Positions 1 to 5,430 of a DNA stretch of 6,611 bases are shown piece by piece (the stretch's first letter is position 1; each line of letters begins with the position of its first letter). Position numbers and translations under genes: made by a program. The DNA comes from Clostridiaceae bacterium (GTDB taxonomy: Bacteria; Bacillota; Clostridia; Oscillospirales; Butyricicoccaceae): positions 1 to 6,611 of the forward strand of contig JAEDEU010000083.1 in NCBI GenBank assembly GCA_016293155.1. The letters run 5' to 3'. Below the pieces are notes generated by a model that had not been told where the DNA came from, ran no database searches, and saw nothing but the letters and a program-made list of their open reading frames with translations.

Positions 1-54
1 CCTGCGGCCTCTGCGTCCCGAACGCAGCGCTCTACCAAACTGAGCCACACCTCG
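1..54 (-). tRNA. tRNA-Pro (anticodon CGG), partial
   Basis: Read on the minus strand, positions 54 to 1 give the first 54 nt or so of a tRNA. The 5' acceptor strand starts CGAGGTG, followed by a D arm with the GGCTCAG...GGTAGAGC pattern. The anticodon stem CTGCG/CGCAG (23-27 with 11-15) encloses the 7-nt loop TTCGGGA (16-22). The anticodon CGG lies at 18-20, so this reads proline CCG codons. The sequence then enters the variable loop and the start of the T stem and is cut by the window edge, so the T loop and 3' acceptor strand are not seen. The TTCGGGA loop with G37 is typical of bacterial tRNA-Pro. A promoter lies directly upstream (86-114), so this tRNA probably begins its own transcript. 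Confidence 0.93.
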
Positions 55-85
55 ATGCATTGCTTCTCTTTTCGCAACGATTGAT

Positions 86-114
86 ATTTTAACAGATAAC
101 CGGTCGCGTGTCAA
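86..114 (-). promoter_or_regulatory. Promoter for tRNA-Pro
   Basis: On the minus strand, a perfect -35 TTGACA (109-114) is followed by a 17-nt spacer and a -10 TAAAAT (86-91). This is near-consensus for the housekeeping sigma factor. The expected start near position 79 leaves about 25 nt of 5' leader before the mature tRNA end at 54, normal for a tRNA precursor trimmed by RNase P. Confidence 0.85.
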
Positions 115-164
115 CTGGAAAATTGTATTTTTTCAGAGTTTTTTTGAGAAAATTCTGTGCGGCA

Positions 165-194
165 TTTCCATCCCGCTTTCCGGTGTGATACAAT
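165..194 (+). promoter_or_regulatory. Promoter for the acpS operon
   Basis: The -10 TACAAT (189-194) is preceded by TGA, which makes it an extended -10 (TG at 186-187). A weaker -35 TTTCCA (165-170) sits 18 nt upstream. Transcription would start near 201, giving a short leader of about 25 nt before the acpS start at 227. A start there would lie beside or inside the in-frame TTG at 203, which argues against that upstream start codon. Confidence 0.65.
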
Positions 195-210
195 AGGCTC
201 AGTTGGAAAA

Positions 211-217
211 AAAGGAG
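211..217 (+). promoter_or_regulatory. Ribosome binding site that sets the acpS start
   Basis: AAAGGAG at 211-217 lies 9 nt before the TTG at 227. An alternative in-frame TTG at 203 has no Shine-Dalgarno site and would translate through this one. The site therefore supports TTG 227 as the start, which also gives the usual short N-terminus of AcpS before its metal-binding GTDIIEI motif. Confidence 0.8.
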
Positions 218-226
218 CGATCAAAT

Positions 227-568
227 TTGCTTGGACTTGGAACAGATATCATCGAGATCAGCCGCATTGCACGCAATCTGGACAAAGCGGCGTTTGTGCG
301 CCGGGTATATACCGAACAGGAGGAGGCATACTGGCGTGCACGGGGCGTATGCGCCGCAGAATCCGCCGCCGGACTGTTTTGCGCAAAGGAAGCGATTGTC
401 AAGGCGTTGGGAACAGGCTTCAATCTGCCGATTCGCTCAGTGGAGATCGGGCATGATGCATTGGGCAGACCCTATGTGATTTCTCCCAAGGGCAGGTTTT
501 TGCTGAGCATCTCACACTGTAAGGAATATGCCACTGCAACCGCAATTTTGCTGGAGGAGCCGCGATGA
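227..568 (+). CDS. acpS: Holo-[acyl-carrier-protein] synthase (4'-phosphopantetheinyl transferase AcpS)
   Basis: AcpS transfers the 4'-phosphopantetheine arm from coenzyme A to a serine of apo-ACP, activating the carrier of fatty acid synthesis in the cytoplasm. The 113-residue product has the normal length for this trimeric family. Visible motifs are LGTDIIEIsRI at residues 4-14, with Asp7 as the expected Mg ligand, FCAKEAIVKALGTG at 51-64, with Glu55 as the second metal ligand and the Lys/Gly CoA-binding part, and SISHCKEYATA at 94-104. The start is TTG at 227, chosen because of the AAAGGAG site 9 nt upstream and the family N-terminus. TTG is a weak initiator and may keep expression low. 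The stop overlaps the next start as ATGA (565-568), so nnrD is probably translationally coupled. Identification is firm; only the start codon leaves slight doubt. Confidence 0.95.
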   Translation: MLGLGTDIIEISRIARNLDKAAFVRRVYTEQEEAYWRARGVCAAESAAGLFCAKEAIVKALGTGFNLPIRSVEIGHDALGRPYVISPKGRFLLSISHCKEYATATAILLEEPR

Positions 569-1431
569 GAGTACAGGATACAACAGAACAACTGGTGTTT
601 TCTATTCTGCGCCCGCGTGAGCCGGAATCGGACAAAAATACCTATGGGCGCGTGCTTGCCGTGTGCGGATGCAGAGACTATATCGGCGCACCGTATTTTG
701 CGGCAATGGGCGCGGTGCGGACAGGAAGCGGTATTGTGACGCTTGCCGTACCGGAATGCATTTATCCTATTCTGGCGGGCAAACTGAATGAACCAACCTT
801 TCTGCGTCTTGCATATGATGAGAATGGAAGGATTGCGAAAGGATGCCTGCCGGAGCTTGGCCGACGCGCCGCGATTCTCGCCGGTCCCGGTCTGGGATTG
901 GGGGAAGGTGTCACGGACACCGTCTGTCATATTGTCGCGCACGCACACTGTCCGGTGATTCTGGATGCGGACGGCATAAATGCGCTGGCAGGACATATAG
1001 ATGTACTGGAGAGAGCAGAGCATCCGGTGGTGCTCACGCCGCACCGTGCGGAATTTGCACGCATCTGCGATGAAAGTCCCGAGCTGCCGCCTGCGGAAAT
1101 GGCGGCAGCGTTTGCACAGCGGCACCGCTGCGTGCTGCTGCTGAAGGGACACCGCACGCTGATTGCCGCGCCGGACGGGCGAGTATACCGCAATACAACG
1201 GGAAACCCCGGTATGGCGAAGGGCGGCAGCGGAGATATTCTGTCCGGTGTCATTCTGTCCCTGCTGGGACAGGGGATTCCGCCTGTGGAGGCTGCGGTCT
1301 GCGGCGCGTATCTTCACGGACGCGCAGGCGATTTCGCCGCCAACGAGATCGGAGAATACGGCATGACACCGAGTGACATGCTCGCCTATCTGCCGCAGGT
1401 GCTCAAACCGCTCAACTCCAGAGTGTGGTGA
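565..1431 (+). CDS. nnrD: ADP-dependent NAD(P)H-hydrate dehydratase (stand-alone YjeF C-terminal domain)
   Basis: NnrD repairs hydrated NADH and NADPH (the S form of NADHX/NADPHX), using ADP in bacteria, as part of cytoplasmic metabolite repair. The 288-residue protein is a ribokinase-like fold of the usual stand-alone length. Motifs in order: KNTYGRVLAVCG (24-35), the RTGSGIVTLAVP strand (52-63), AGPGLG (106-111), LDADGINAL (133-141), LTPHRAEF (157-164), LLKGHRT (192-198) and the signature GNPGMAKGGSGD (213-224), whose final Asp is the expected catalytic residue. The first Gly-rich loop reads GCRDYIGA rather than the common GS..G..GA, a mild variation. The N-terminal epimerase domain (NnrE) of fused YjeF proteins is absent, so an epimerase, if present, must be encoded elsewhere. 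The start overlaps the acpS stop by 4 nt. GGAGGAG at 552-558 is the Shine-Dalgarno site. acpS next to nnrD is a common Firmicutes arrangement. Confidence 0.95.
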   Translation: MRVQDTTEQLVFSILRPREPESDKNTYGRVLAVCGCRDYIGAPYFAAMGAVRTGSGIVTLAVPECIYPILAGKLNEPTFLRLAYDENGRIAKGCLPELGRRAAILAGPGLGLGEGVTDTVCHIVAHAHCPVILDADGINALAGHIDVLERAEHPVVLTPHRAEFARICDESPELPPAEMAAAFAQRHRCVLLLKGHRTLIAAPDGRVYRNTTGNPGMAKGGSGDILSGVILSLLGQGIPPVEAAVCGAYLHGRAGDFAANEIGEYGMTPSDMLAYLPQVLKPLNSRVW

Positions 1432-1435
1432 TGAA

Positions 1436-1999
1436 TTGAATCGATGGACTGCCGCGCTGCTGTCGGCGGCGGTTTTGCTTGCCGGCTGTACTGCGGTCAA
1501 AGACCCTGCGGCACGGGCGGAGGATGTGCGCACGCGCTATGACGAGGCGGAAACTGTGACGCTGGATGCGGCAATCACTGCCGAGCTGGGGGAACGGACT
1601 GCGGAATACGGACTGCACTGCAGCTGGAACGGGACGCAGAGTGATCTGACGGTAACCGCTCCCGAAAGCATCAATGGAATTACGGCGCATGTTTCGGAAA
1701 ACGGAACCGTGCTGGAATTTGACGATACCGAGCTGGAAACAGCGATGCCGGAGCGCACCGGTCAGACACCGCTGGATGCAATCCCATGTGTGCTGGAGGA
1801 TCTGGTACACAGCGAGCCGGAGCAGATCTGGGAGGAGGAAAACACACTCGTACTGCGCTATGAGACGCGGACGGAGGAGGGAGTTGTCGCAAAGGAAATC
1901 ACATGTGATGCGCAGAGCCTGGTACTACAGCGGGTGCAGATCTACTTCAATGAGGAACGTGTGCTGACCTGTGCGGTGGAAAACTGTTCGCTGCAGTAA
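1436..1999 (+). CDS. Predicted lipoprotein, LolA/YdcC/GerS-like
   Basis: The 187-residue product begins MNRWTAALLSAAVLLAGC, a compact lipoprotein signal peptide with Arg3, a hydrophobic core and the lipobox LAGC. Cys18 would be diacylglyceryl-modified and the mature protein held on the outer face of the membrane. The mature part is rich in beta-strand-like segments and acidic residues; TPLDAIPCVLEDL (111-123) is a predicted helix. Length and pattern fit the LolA-like fold of clostridial and Bacillus lipoproteins such as YdcC or GerS, but this is from recall of pattern and position, not a search. In B. subtilis ydcC follows acpS, which supports the comparison. The TTG at 1436 was chosen because it gives a clean signal peptide; the ATG at 1373 lies inside nnrD and would put a long polar stretch before it. 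The Shine-Dalgarno is weak and the nnrD stop is 4 nt upstream, so coupled translation is likely. Confidence 0.83.
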   Translation: MNRWTAALLSAAVLLAGCTAVKDPAARAEDVRTRYDEAETVTLDAAITAELGERTAEYGLHCSWNGTQSDLTVTAPESINGITAHVSENGTVLEFDDTELETAMPERTGQTPLDAIPCVLEDLVHSEPEQIWEEENTLVLRYETRTEEGVVAKEITCDAQSLVLQRVQIYFNEERVLTCAVENCSLQ

Positions 2000-2126
2000 A
2001 CGTGATTTTTACCTGATGCGCAAGAAAAATTGATACAGCGCGACTAAAAAGACCTCCTGTGTGGGAATGATAACATTGACGGGAAAACCATCCCGCAAAA
2101 AAATTTCCATTGGAGTGTGAGGTACT
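2000..2126 (+). other. Spacer before mazF with a 17-codon reading frame and a small hairpin
   Basis: No terminator follows the lipoprotein gene, so read-through into mazF is possible. A possible extended -10 (TGATAACAT, 2068-2076) has no good -35, so a separate mazF promoter is uncertain. A reading frame ATG 2067 to TGA 2118-2120 encodes MITLTGKPSRKKISIGV and ends 6 nt before the mazF start, but it lacks a clear ribosome binding site. An inverted repeat CGGGA/TCCCG (2080-2084 with 2091-2095) lies inside it and is followed by A residues, so it is not a plus-strand terminator. No complete antitoxin gene is seen on either strand. Confidence 0.4.
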
Positions 2127-2486
2127 GTGGATCATCAGGTCAAACGGGGAGATATTTATTACGCTGACCTGTCCCCCGTGGTCGGCAGTGAGCAGGGCGG
2201 AATGCGTCCCGTCCTGATCGTGCAGAACAATGTCGGCAATCGTTACAGTCCAACCGTCATCGCCGCGGCGATTACATCACAAATCAACAAGACGAAGATG
2301 CCGACACATATTGAGCTGGGCGCACGCAGCTTTGGGCTGACGAAGGATTCAGTCGTGCTGACCGAGCAGATCCGGACGCTGGATAAACGGCGGCTGCGTG
2401 AAAAGATGGGCACACTGGACGAAAGCCATATGGACGCAGTAGACCGTGCGCTGGCGGTCAGCTTCGGTCTGGGAAATACGAAGTAA
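2127..2486 (+). CDS. mazF: MazF/NdoA-type mRNA interferase (type II toxin, PemK-like)
   Basis: This 119-residue protein is a sequence-specific endoribonuclease of the MazF/PemK family. The Bacillus homologue cleaves UACAU in single-stranded RNA and is normally held inactive by an RHH antitoxin. The sequence closely follows that homologue: VKRGDIYYADLSPVVGSEQGG (5-25), MRPVLIVQNN (26-35) with the catalytic Arg at 27, NRYSPTVIAAAIT (38-50) with the catalytic Thr at 50, KMPTHIEL (57-64) and DSVVLTEQIRTLDKRRL (74-90). Length is normal and no inactivating change is visible, so it should be active. The start is GTG at 2127; AGG at 2120-2122 is 4 nt upstream and GGAG at 2112-2115 is 11 nt upstream, so initiation may be modest. 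The expected alr and antitoxin genes are missing upstream. A strong terminator follows 3 nt after the stop. Cleavage specificity is inferred from the family. Confidence 0.95.
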   Translation: MDHQVKRGDIYYADLSPVVGSEQGGMRPVLIVQNNVGNRYSPTVIAAAITSQINKTKMPTHIELGARSFGLTKDSVVLTEQIRTLDKRRLREKMGTLDESHMDAVDRALAVSFGLGNTK

Positions 2487-2489
2487 AAG

Positions 2490-2525
2490 AGCGCTCCTCT
2501 GATGATTGTCGGAGGAGCGCTTTTT
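2490..2525 (+). terminator. Intrinsic terminator after mazF
   Basis: A perfect 10-bp GC-rich stem, AGCGCTCCTC (2490-2499) with GAGGAGCGCT (2512-2521), has a 12-nt loop and is followed by T2521-T2525. It begins 3 nt after the mazF stop. The next gene's ribosome binding site starts only a few bases beyond, so any transcription of that gene from upstream has to pass this hairpin. Confidence 0.92.
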
Positions 2526-2528
2526 CCG

Positions 2529-2540
2529 GGGGAGGGAGCG
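2529..2540 (+). promoter_or_regulatory. Ribosome binding site that sets the start of the 164-residue gene
   Basis: GGGGAGGGAG lies just before ATG 2542 and fixes that codon as the start. An in-frame ATG at 2506 falls inside the loop of the preceding terminator and would give 12 extra charged residues, so it was rejected. The site resembles the 3' arm of the terminator (GGAGGAGCGC at 2511-2520 against GGAGGGAGCG at 2531-2540). Confidence 0.75.
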
Positions 2541-2541
2541 A

Positions 2542-3036
2542 ATGACGGCAGAGGTCAGGAGAAACGGCAGAGCGTGGGGAACGGCAGAGGTTACGGAGCA
2601 CGGCACAGCAGTCCGGTTCTGCATTTCCGGACCGCTGTGCAGAGATGCAGTATATCGCGTGTGGGGCAGATCCGCAGACCGGGAGCCGATTCTTCTGGGG
2701 GTCGCGGAGCCGGACGGAGACCGATTGGTGCTTGACCGCACGCGCACCCGTTCTGAGCTGGCACTGTTTGGCTATCGGGATGCCCTGCCGGAGGAATATA
2801 TTTTATCTGTACGAGAGCCGGAATGGAGCATATCCGAGCGCACCGGAGACGAGTGCATTGACCATGCGGTTCGCGCGCATCATCTGCCCGTTGAGCGGGA
2901 GGGAGAACTCCTGCGCATCCGGTGTGCCTTTGATAAAAATACCGAATTTCCACTCGCCTTTGCCTTCTGCCTGTGCCGCGTAAAAGCAGGAGAAGCAGTG
3001 TTGGAATGGACAAAAAAACAGATCGAACCGCAATAA
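2542..3036 (+). CDS. Conserved-looking hypothetical protein, soluble, 164 residues
   Basis: I do not recognise a named family. The product is 164 residues, Arg- and Glu-rich, with no signal peptide or membrane segment, so probably cytoplasmic. Two blocks stand out: an N-terminal part (about 10-75) with aromatic/Cys strands and an ILLGVAEPDGDRLVLDRT stretch (50-67), and a C-terminal part (about 119-158) with LLRIRCAFDKNTEFPLAFAFC (123-143) and a final beta-like segment. Proteins of this general layout occur as unnamed genes in Ruminococcaceae as far as I recall, but no function is known to me. Cysteines at 27, 33, 105, 128, 143 and 145 do not form a clear metal-binding pattern. No promoter is visible between the mazF terminator and the start. 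Expression may depend on read-through or on a promoter inside mazF. The stop codon lies in the loop of the terminator of the convergent gene. Coding status is supported by the strong RBS and by intact length. Confidence 0.75.
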   Translation: MTAEVRRNGRAWGTAEVTEHGTAVRFCISGPLCRDAVYRVWGRSADREPILLGVAEPDGDRLVLDRTRTRSELALFGYRDALPEEYILSVREPEWSISERTGDECIDHAVRAHHLPVEREGELLRIRCAFDKNTEFPLAFAFCLCRVKAGEAVLEWTKKQIEPQ

Positions 3037-3050
3037 AACGGTTCGATCTG
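3012..3050 (-). terminator. Intrinsic terminator of the YD-repeat gene, inside the end of the opposing gene
   Basis: A perfect 12-bp inverted repeat, CAGATCGAACCG (3019-3030) with CGGTTCGATCTG (3039-3050), has an 8-nt loop. On the minus strand it is followed by seven T (complement of A3012-A3018), so it terminates minus-strand transcription 4 nt after the stop of the YD-repeat gene. On the plus strand no T run follows. The left arm encodes the last residues of the 164-residue protein, whose stop codon TAA is in the loop. Confidence 0.92.
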
Positions 3051-3054
3051 ACGG

Positions 3055-3942
3055 TCAGTATGTAGTTAAGTCGGTCATAACTCCACTTGCATCATAGTCG
3101 GCGGATTTGACCAGACTCCCGCTGCTGTTATATTCGTAAATCGTATACGAAGTCATTTGATGTGTTTCATTATACCATGTCGTGCGGACACGTTTGCCAT
3201 TGCTGTTATATTGGTTTGTATAATAGCTGGTTAAATTGCCGTTTTCATCGTAGGAGTTGGCCTGAATGCGCAGCCCGTTGGCATCGTACTCATAGGTATA
3301 GGAGAAATCAACGCTGTTGTCCGGGTTGTAAAAAACTTCCCTGATTTCGTTTCCGCTGCTGTCAAACTCAGAGATGACGTAGAAATCCAGCTCATTGTTT
3401 TCGTAAAATACACTGCGCACCATGTTTCCGTTGGCGTCAAATTCATTGAATACGTCAACTGTGCCGTCAGAATTGTAAGTCGTAGAAGAAATGCGGTTGC
3501 CGCTGCGGTCATAAACATAGACATAATCAACCGATTTGCCGTCATAGCTGACGGTGACACTGATGTTGTTGTCCGCAGTCACTTCAATGCCGTCTGTGTA
3601 GTCAACACCCTGCTCATCCATAATTTCCTTCGCTTCGTCCAGTGTCAGCGTGGCAGAGGAGGCGGTATTCTGTTTTTCGTCCTGCGCGGAAACATCCGTC
3701 TGCGTGACGGAGGAGCTGGGCGATGCTGTGCCGGAACTGCTGGAATCATCCTGTCTGCCGGCAAACTGCTGAACGATGACAATCACGAGCACGATTCCGA
3801 CCAGTACAGCAGGCAAGCGGCTGAATTTCCTGCGGACGGGCTTTTTCGAAGTTTCCGCTACAGTGGATTCGGCTGCGTTCGAAGGGGACTTATTGATGAT
3901 GTTGTAGAGAATCTGAGCAAATCTCTGAATCAGATGGTTCAT
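3055..3942 (-). CDS. Membrane-anchored protein with YD-like repeats
   Basis: The 295-residue product has a cytoplasmic N-terminus (1-43) ending in a basic stretch KKPVRRKFSR (33-42) and one hydrophobic span (about 44-61, PAVLVGIVLVIVIVQQF). A Ser/Thr/Asp-rich linker (65-97) follows, then a short domain (98-137) and six tandem repeats of 23-26 residues (starting at 138, 162, 185, 211, 237 and 263, with a partial unit from 289). Each repeat has an aromatic strand, a [YF][DN]..G[NKS] turn, a basic or polar strand and a second Y[ND] turn. The charge pattern predicts an N-in, C-out signal anchor, so the repeats face the outside. The units resemble YD/RHS-type beta repeats, without any toxin tip or catalytic domain. 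No function is assignable; a cell-surface binding or structural role is a guess. CGGAG lies 7 nt before the ATG. The gene is monocistronic, with its own promoter and terminator. Confidence 0.85.
   Translation of the reverse strand: MNHLIQRFAQILYNIINKSPSNAAESTVAETSKKPVRRKFSRLPAVLVGIVLVIVIVQQFAGRQDDSSSSGTASPSSSVTQTDVSAQDEKQNTASSATLTLDEAKEIMDEQGVDYTDGIEVTADNNISVTVSYDGKSVDYVYVYDRSGNRISSTTYNSDGTVDVFNEFDANGNMVRSVFYENNELDFYVISEFDSSGNEIREVFYNPDNSVDFSYTYEYDANGLRIQANSYDENGNLTSYYTNQYNSNGKRVRTTWYNETHQMTSYTIYEYNSSGSLVKSADYDASGVMTDLTTY
3058..3531 (-). repeat. Six diverged YD-like protein repeats (about 23-26 codons each)
   Basis: This is the coding segment for residues 138-295 of the membrane protein. Conserved positions per unit are [VLM][DT] at the start, then [YF][DN]xxG[NKS] near position 8-13, then [IV]R or VK and a closing Y[NDE]. 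Units 1 and 2 are shorter (24 and 23 residues) than units 3 to 6 (26 each). The DNA copies are diverged, so this is an old protein-level repeat rather than a recent tandem duplication. Confidence 0.75.
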
Positions 3943-3977
3943 ATCCGTTCTCCGTTCCTGTTTTATATTCTATTGTT

Positions 3978-4006
3978 ATTTTACAATATGGGGAATCTTG
4001 TTGCAA
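3978..4006 (-). promoter_or_regulatory. Promoter for the YD-repeat gene
   Basis: On the minus strand, the -35 TTGCAA (4001-4006) is followed by a 17-nt spacer and a -10 TAAAAT (3978-3983). Transcription is expected near 3971, leaving a leader of about 30 nt with the CGGAG ribosome binding site. The pattern fits the housekeeping sigma factor. Confidence 0.65.
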
Positions 4007-4041
4007 GAGCAAAGATAAAATAGAGTTTCACGATCGAATAC

Positions 4042-4071
4042 AAAAAGAGCCGGACGAAACTGTCCGGCTCT
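4042..4071 (-). terminator. Intrinsic terminator of the DUF1015 gene
   Basis: A perfect 10-bp stem AGAGCCGGAC (4046-4055) with GTCCGGCTCT (4062-4071) and a 6-nt loop is followed on the minus strand by five T (complement of A4042-A4046). It lies 12 nt after the DUF1015 stop codon and separates that gene from the promoter of the YD-repeat gene downstream. Confidence 0.92.
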
Positions 4072-4083
4072 GAGGGCAGATGT

Positions 4084-5391
4084 TTATTTGACGATCATCT
4101 TTGCTTCCATGTAATAGCGCTTCTCGTGCGCCTCACCCATGGAAAAGGTCTTGCGCGGCAGTACTCCGTCCAGAATGACACCGCGGAACAGGTCGTTCTT
4201 TTCGATGTCCGGCAGGAAGAAACCGATGTTGTTCGGCTTCGTGCCAAGCTCCTTTACGACATCCTCGCCGTGGATATAGTCAATCTTCACGGCAGAGCGG
4301 GTACTCATGTAATCATCCAAAAATGCCTGAAGCGTTGCCAATGCGATGCCCCACTGCGGCTTGCGCACGGTGACATAACCGGTGCAATCAGCGGTACAGA
4401 ACGGGAATACATGTGCATCCTCGGCATTTTCCGGAGCAGTTTCCGTGATCTCGCAATCCGCGCCGTGTGCAGCATAAAATGTCTTTGCTGCGGCAAACAG
4501 GTCGTCTGCATCCGCGTCGAACAGCACGCGGTGGATCGGCTCAATTACCAGACTCTCGTCATGGATGTTGACGATTTCGCACAGGGCGAAGCGCGCCGGA
4601 TGCGTTGCAATTTCCTCCTCGGAGAGAGACGGCTTGAGCGCCTCCCAGTATGCCTTTGCGGTTGCCATGGAATGGTTGCCGTCTCCGACTGCGAACGGGA
4701 GCAGCGGAAGATCTTCAGTCAGATGATACTTCTCGTTAAAGGTCTTGCGATTGTTCAGACCCTCAAACATGGAGATGATCGTATCCGTGACAACGCCCTG
4801 CGGGATGAACCAGCCGTTGATATGACCGCCGTCCAACATCAGATCGGTGTCATACACCTGCTCGAACAGATCCAGCTGCTCGAACAGCGGCTCGATGATG
4901 GCGCGCTTGGGATCGTCGATGAGCAGCATGATGTGCGGCAGCTCCATCACTGCACCGTTGCGGACAGCCAGACGCGGCGGGATGCGTTCTTCCACCGTCT
5001 TTTCGGTCGGGCGAATCAGGGAGCGGGAGCCCGGCTTGTACTCATAGGCTTCCAGATCGACTGCGGCAACCAGACCGCGGCGCGGAACCTCGCCGCCGGA
5101 CCAGCGCTCGGTCAGGATAAAGCCTGCCGGGAACTGGATCATGGTGCCGTCGGAGAGATACTGCTTCATGGTATCATAGATGCGCTCCGTGCGCTCGGAA
5201 ACATCGGCATCCTCCAGATAAACCTCCGGCAGAGTCAGGCGCAGGGTGGACGGCGCGTCGCCGACAATCCGGTCAGCTTTCTGCCAGTATTCCGGCTGGG
5301 AGGTGTACTGATCGCAGGCAACAACAGCCCACTTGCTCAGATCGGTGCCCTTTTTCGGCATCAGAATGGTAGGAACAGAAATACAGGACAT
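4084..5391 (-). CDS. DUF1015 family protein (COG4198)
   Basis: The 435-residue soluble protein has the full length and hallmarks of the uncharacterised DUF1015 family. Visible motifs: WAVVACDQYTSQPEYW (21-36), IRPTEKTVEERIPPRLAVR (126-144), LPHIMLLIDDP (151-161), GDGNHSMATAKAYWE (236-250), IEPIHRVL (283-290), DYIHG (371-375) and the C-terminal SMGEAHEKRYYMEA (417-430). The biochemical role is not established. As I recall, family members are often encoded beside serine biosynthesis genes serA and serC, and the GDGNH(S/R)xxTAK loop recalls the G.GNHR loop of ParB/sulfiredoxin-fold proteins that include free-serine kinases. A link to serine or phosphoserine metabolism is only inference. Here no ser gene is adjacent. 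AAGGAG (5400-5405) is 8 nt before the ATG. The gene is a single transcription unit with a strong promoter and its own terminator. A 448-codon open frame on the opposite strand is a shadow. Confidence 0.93.
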   Translation of the reverse strand: MSCISVPTILMPKKGTDLSKWAVVACDQYTSQPEYWQKADRIVGDAPSTLRLTLPEVYLEDADVSERTERIYDTMKQYLSDGTMIQFPAGFILTERWSGGEVPRRGLVAAVDLEAYEYKPGSRSLIRPTEKTVEERIPPRLAVRNGAVMELPHIMLLIDDPKRAIIEPLFEQLDLFEQVYDTDLMLDGGHINGWFIPQGVVTDTIISMFEGLNNRKTFNEKYHLTEDLPLLPFAVGDGNHSMATAKAYWEALKPSLSEEEIATHPARFALCEIVNIHDESLVIEPIHRVLFDADADDLFAAAKTFYAAHGADCEITETAPENAEDAHVFPFCTADCTGYVTVRKPQWGIALATLQAFLDDYMSTRSAVKIDYIHGEDVVKELGTKPNNIGFFLPDIEKNDLFRGVILDGVLPRKTFSMGEAHEKRYYMEAKMIVK

Positions 5392-5430
5392 TTCGTGATC
5401 TCCTTCGCTTTAAATCATATCGTATGTCAC

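Noticed and set aside
203..226. Upstream TTG start for acpS
   Set aside because: It has no ribosome binding site and would translate through the Shine-Dalgarno sequence of TTG 227; it also sits at the predicted transcription start.
1373..1435. Longer lipoprotein start at ATG 1373
   Set aside because: It would place a polar, Cys/Arg-rich stretch before the signal peptide and overlap nnrD by 59 nt; TTG 1436 gives a clean lipoprotein signal.
472..1533. 353-codon minus-strand open frame opposite acpS, nnrD and the lipoprotein
   Set aside because: The plus-strand genes are clear family members; the antisense product is rich in His/Arg/Ser with no domain and spans three real genes.
2080..2095. 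Hairpin before mazF as a terminator
   Set aside because: The stem is only 5 bp and is followed by A, not T, on the plus strand, with no T run on the minus strand either.
1947..2135. 62-codon minus-strand frame in the mazF spacer as an antitoxin
   Set aside because: The product is His/Ser/Phe-rich with no RHH or AbrB-like pattern and it overlaps the ends of two real genes.
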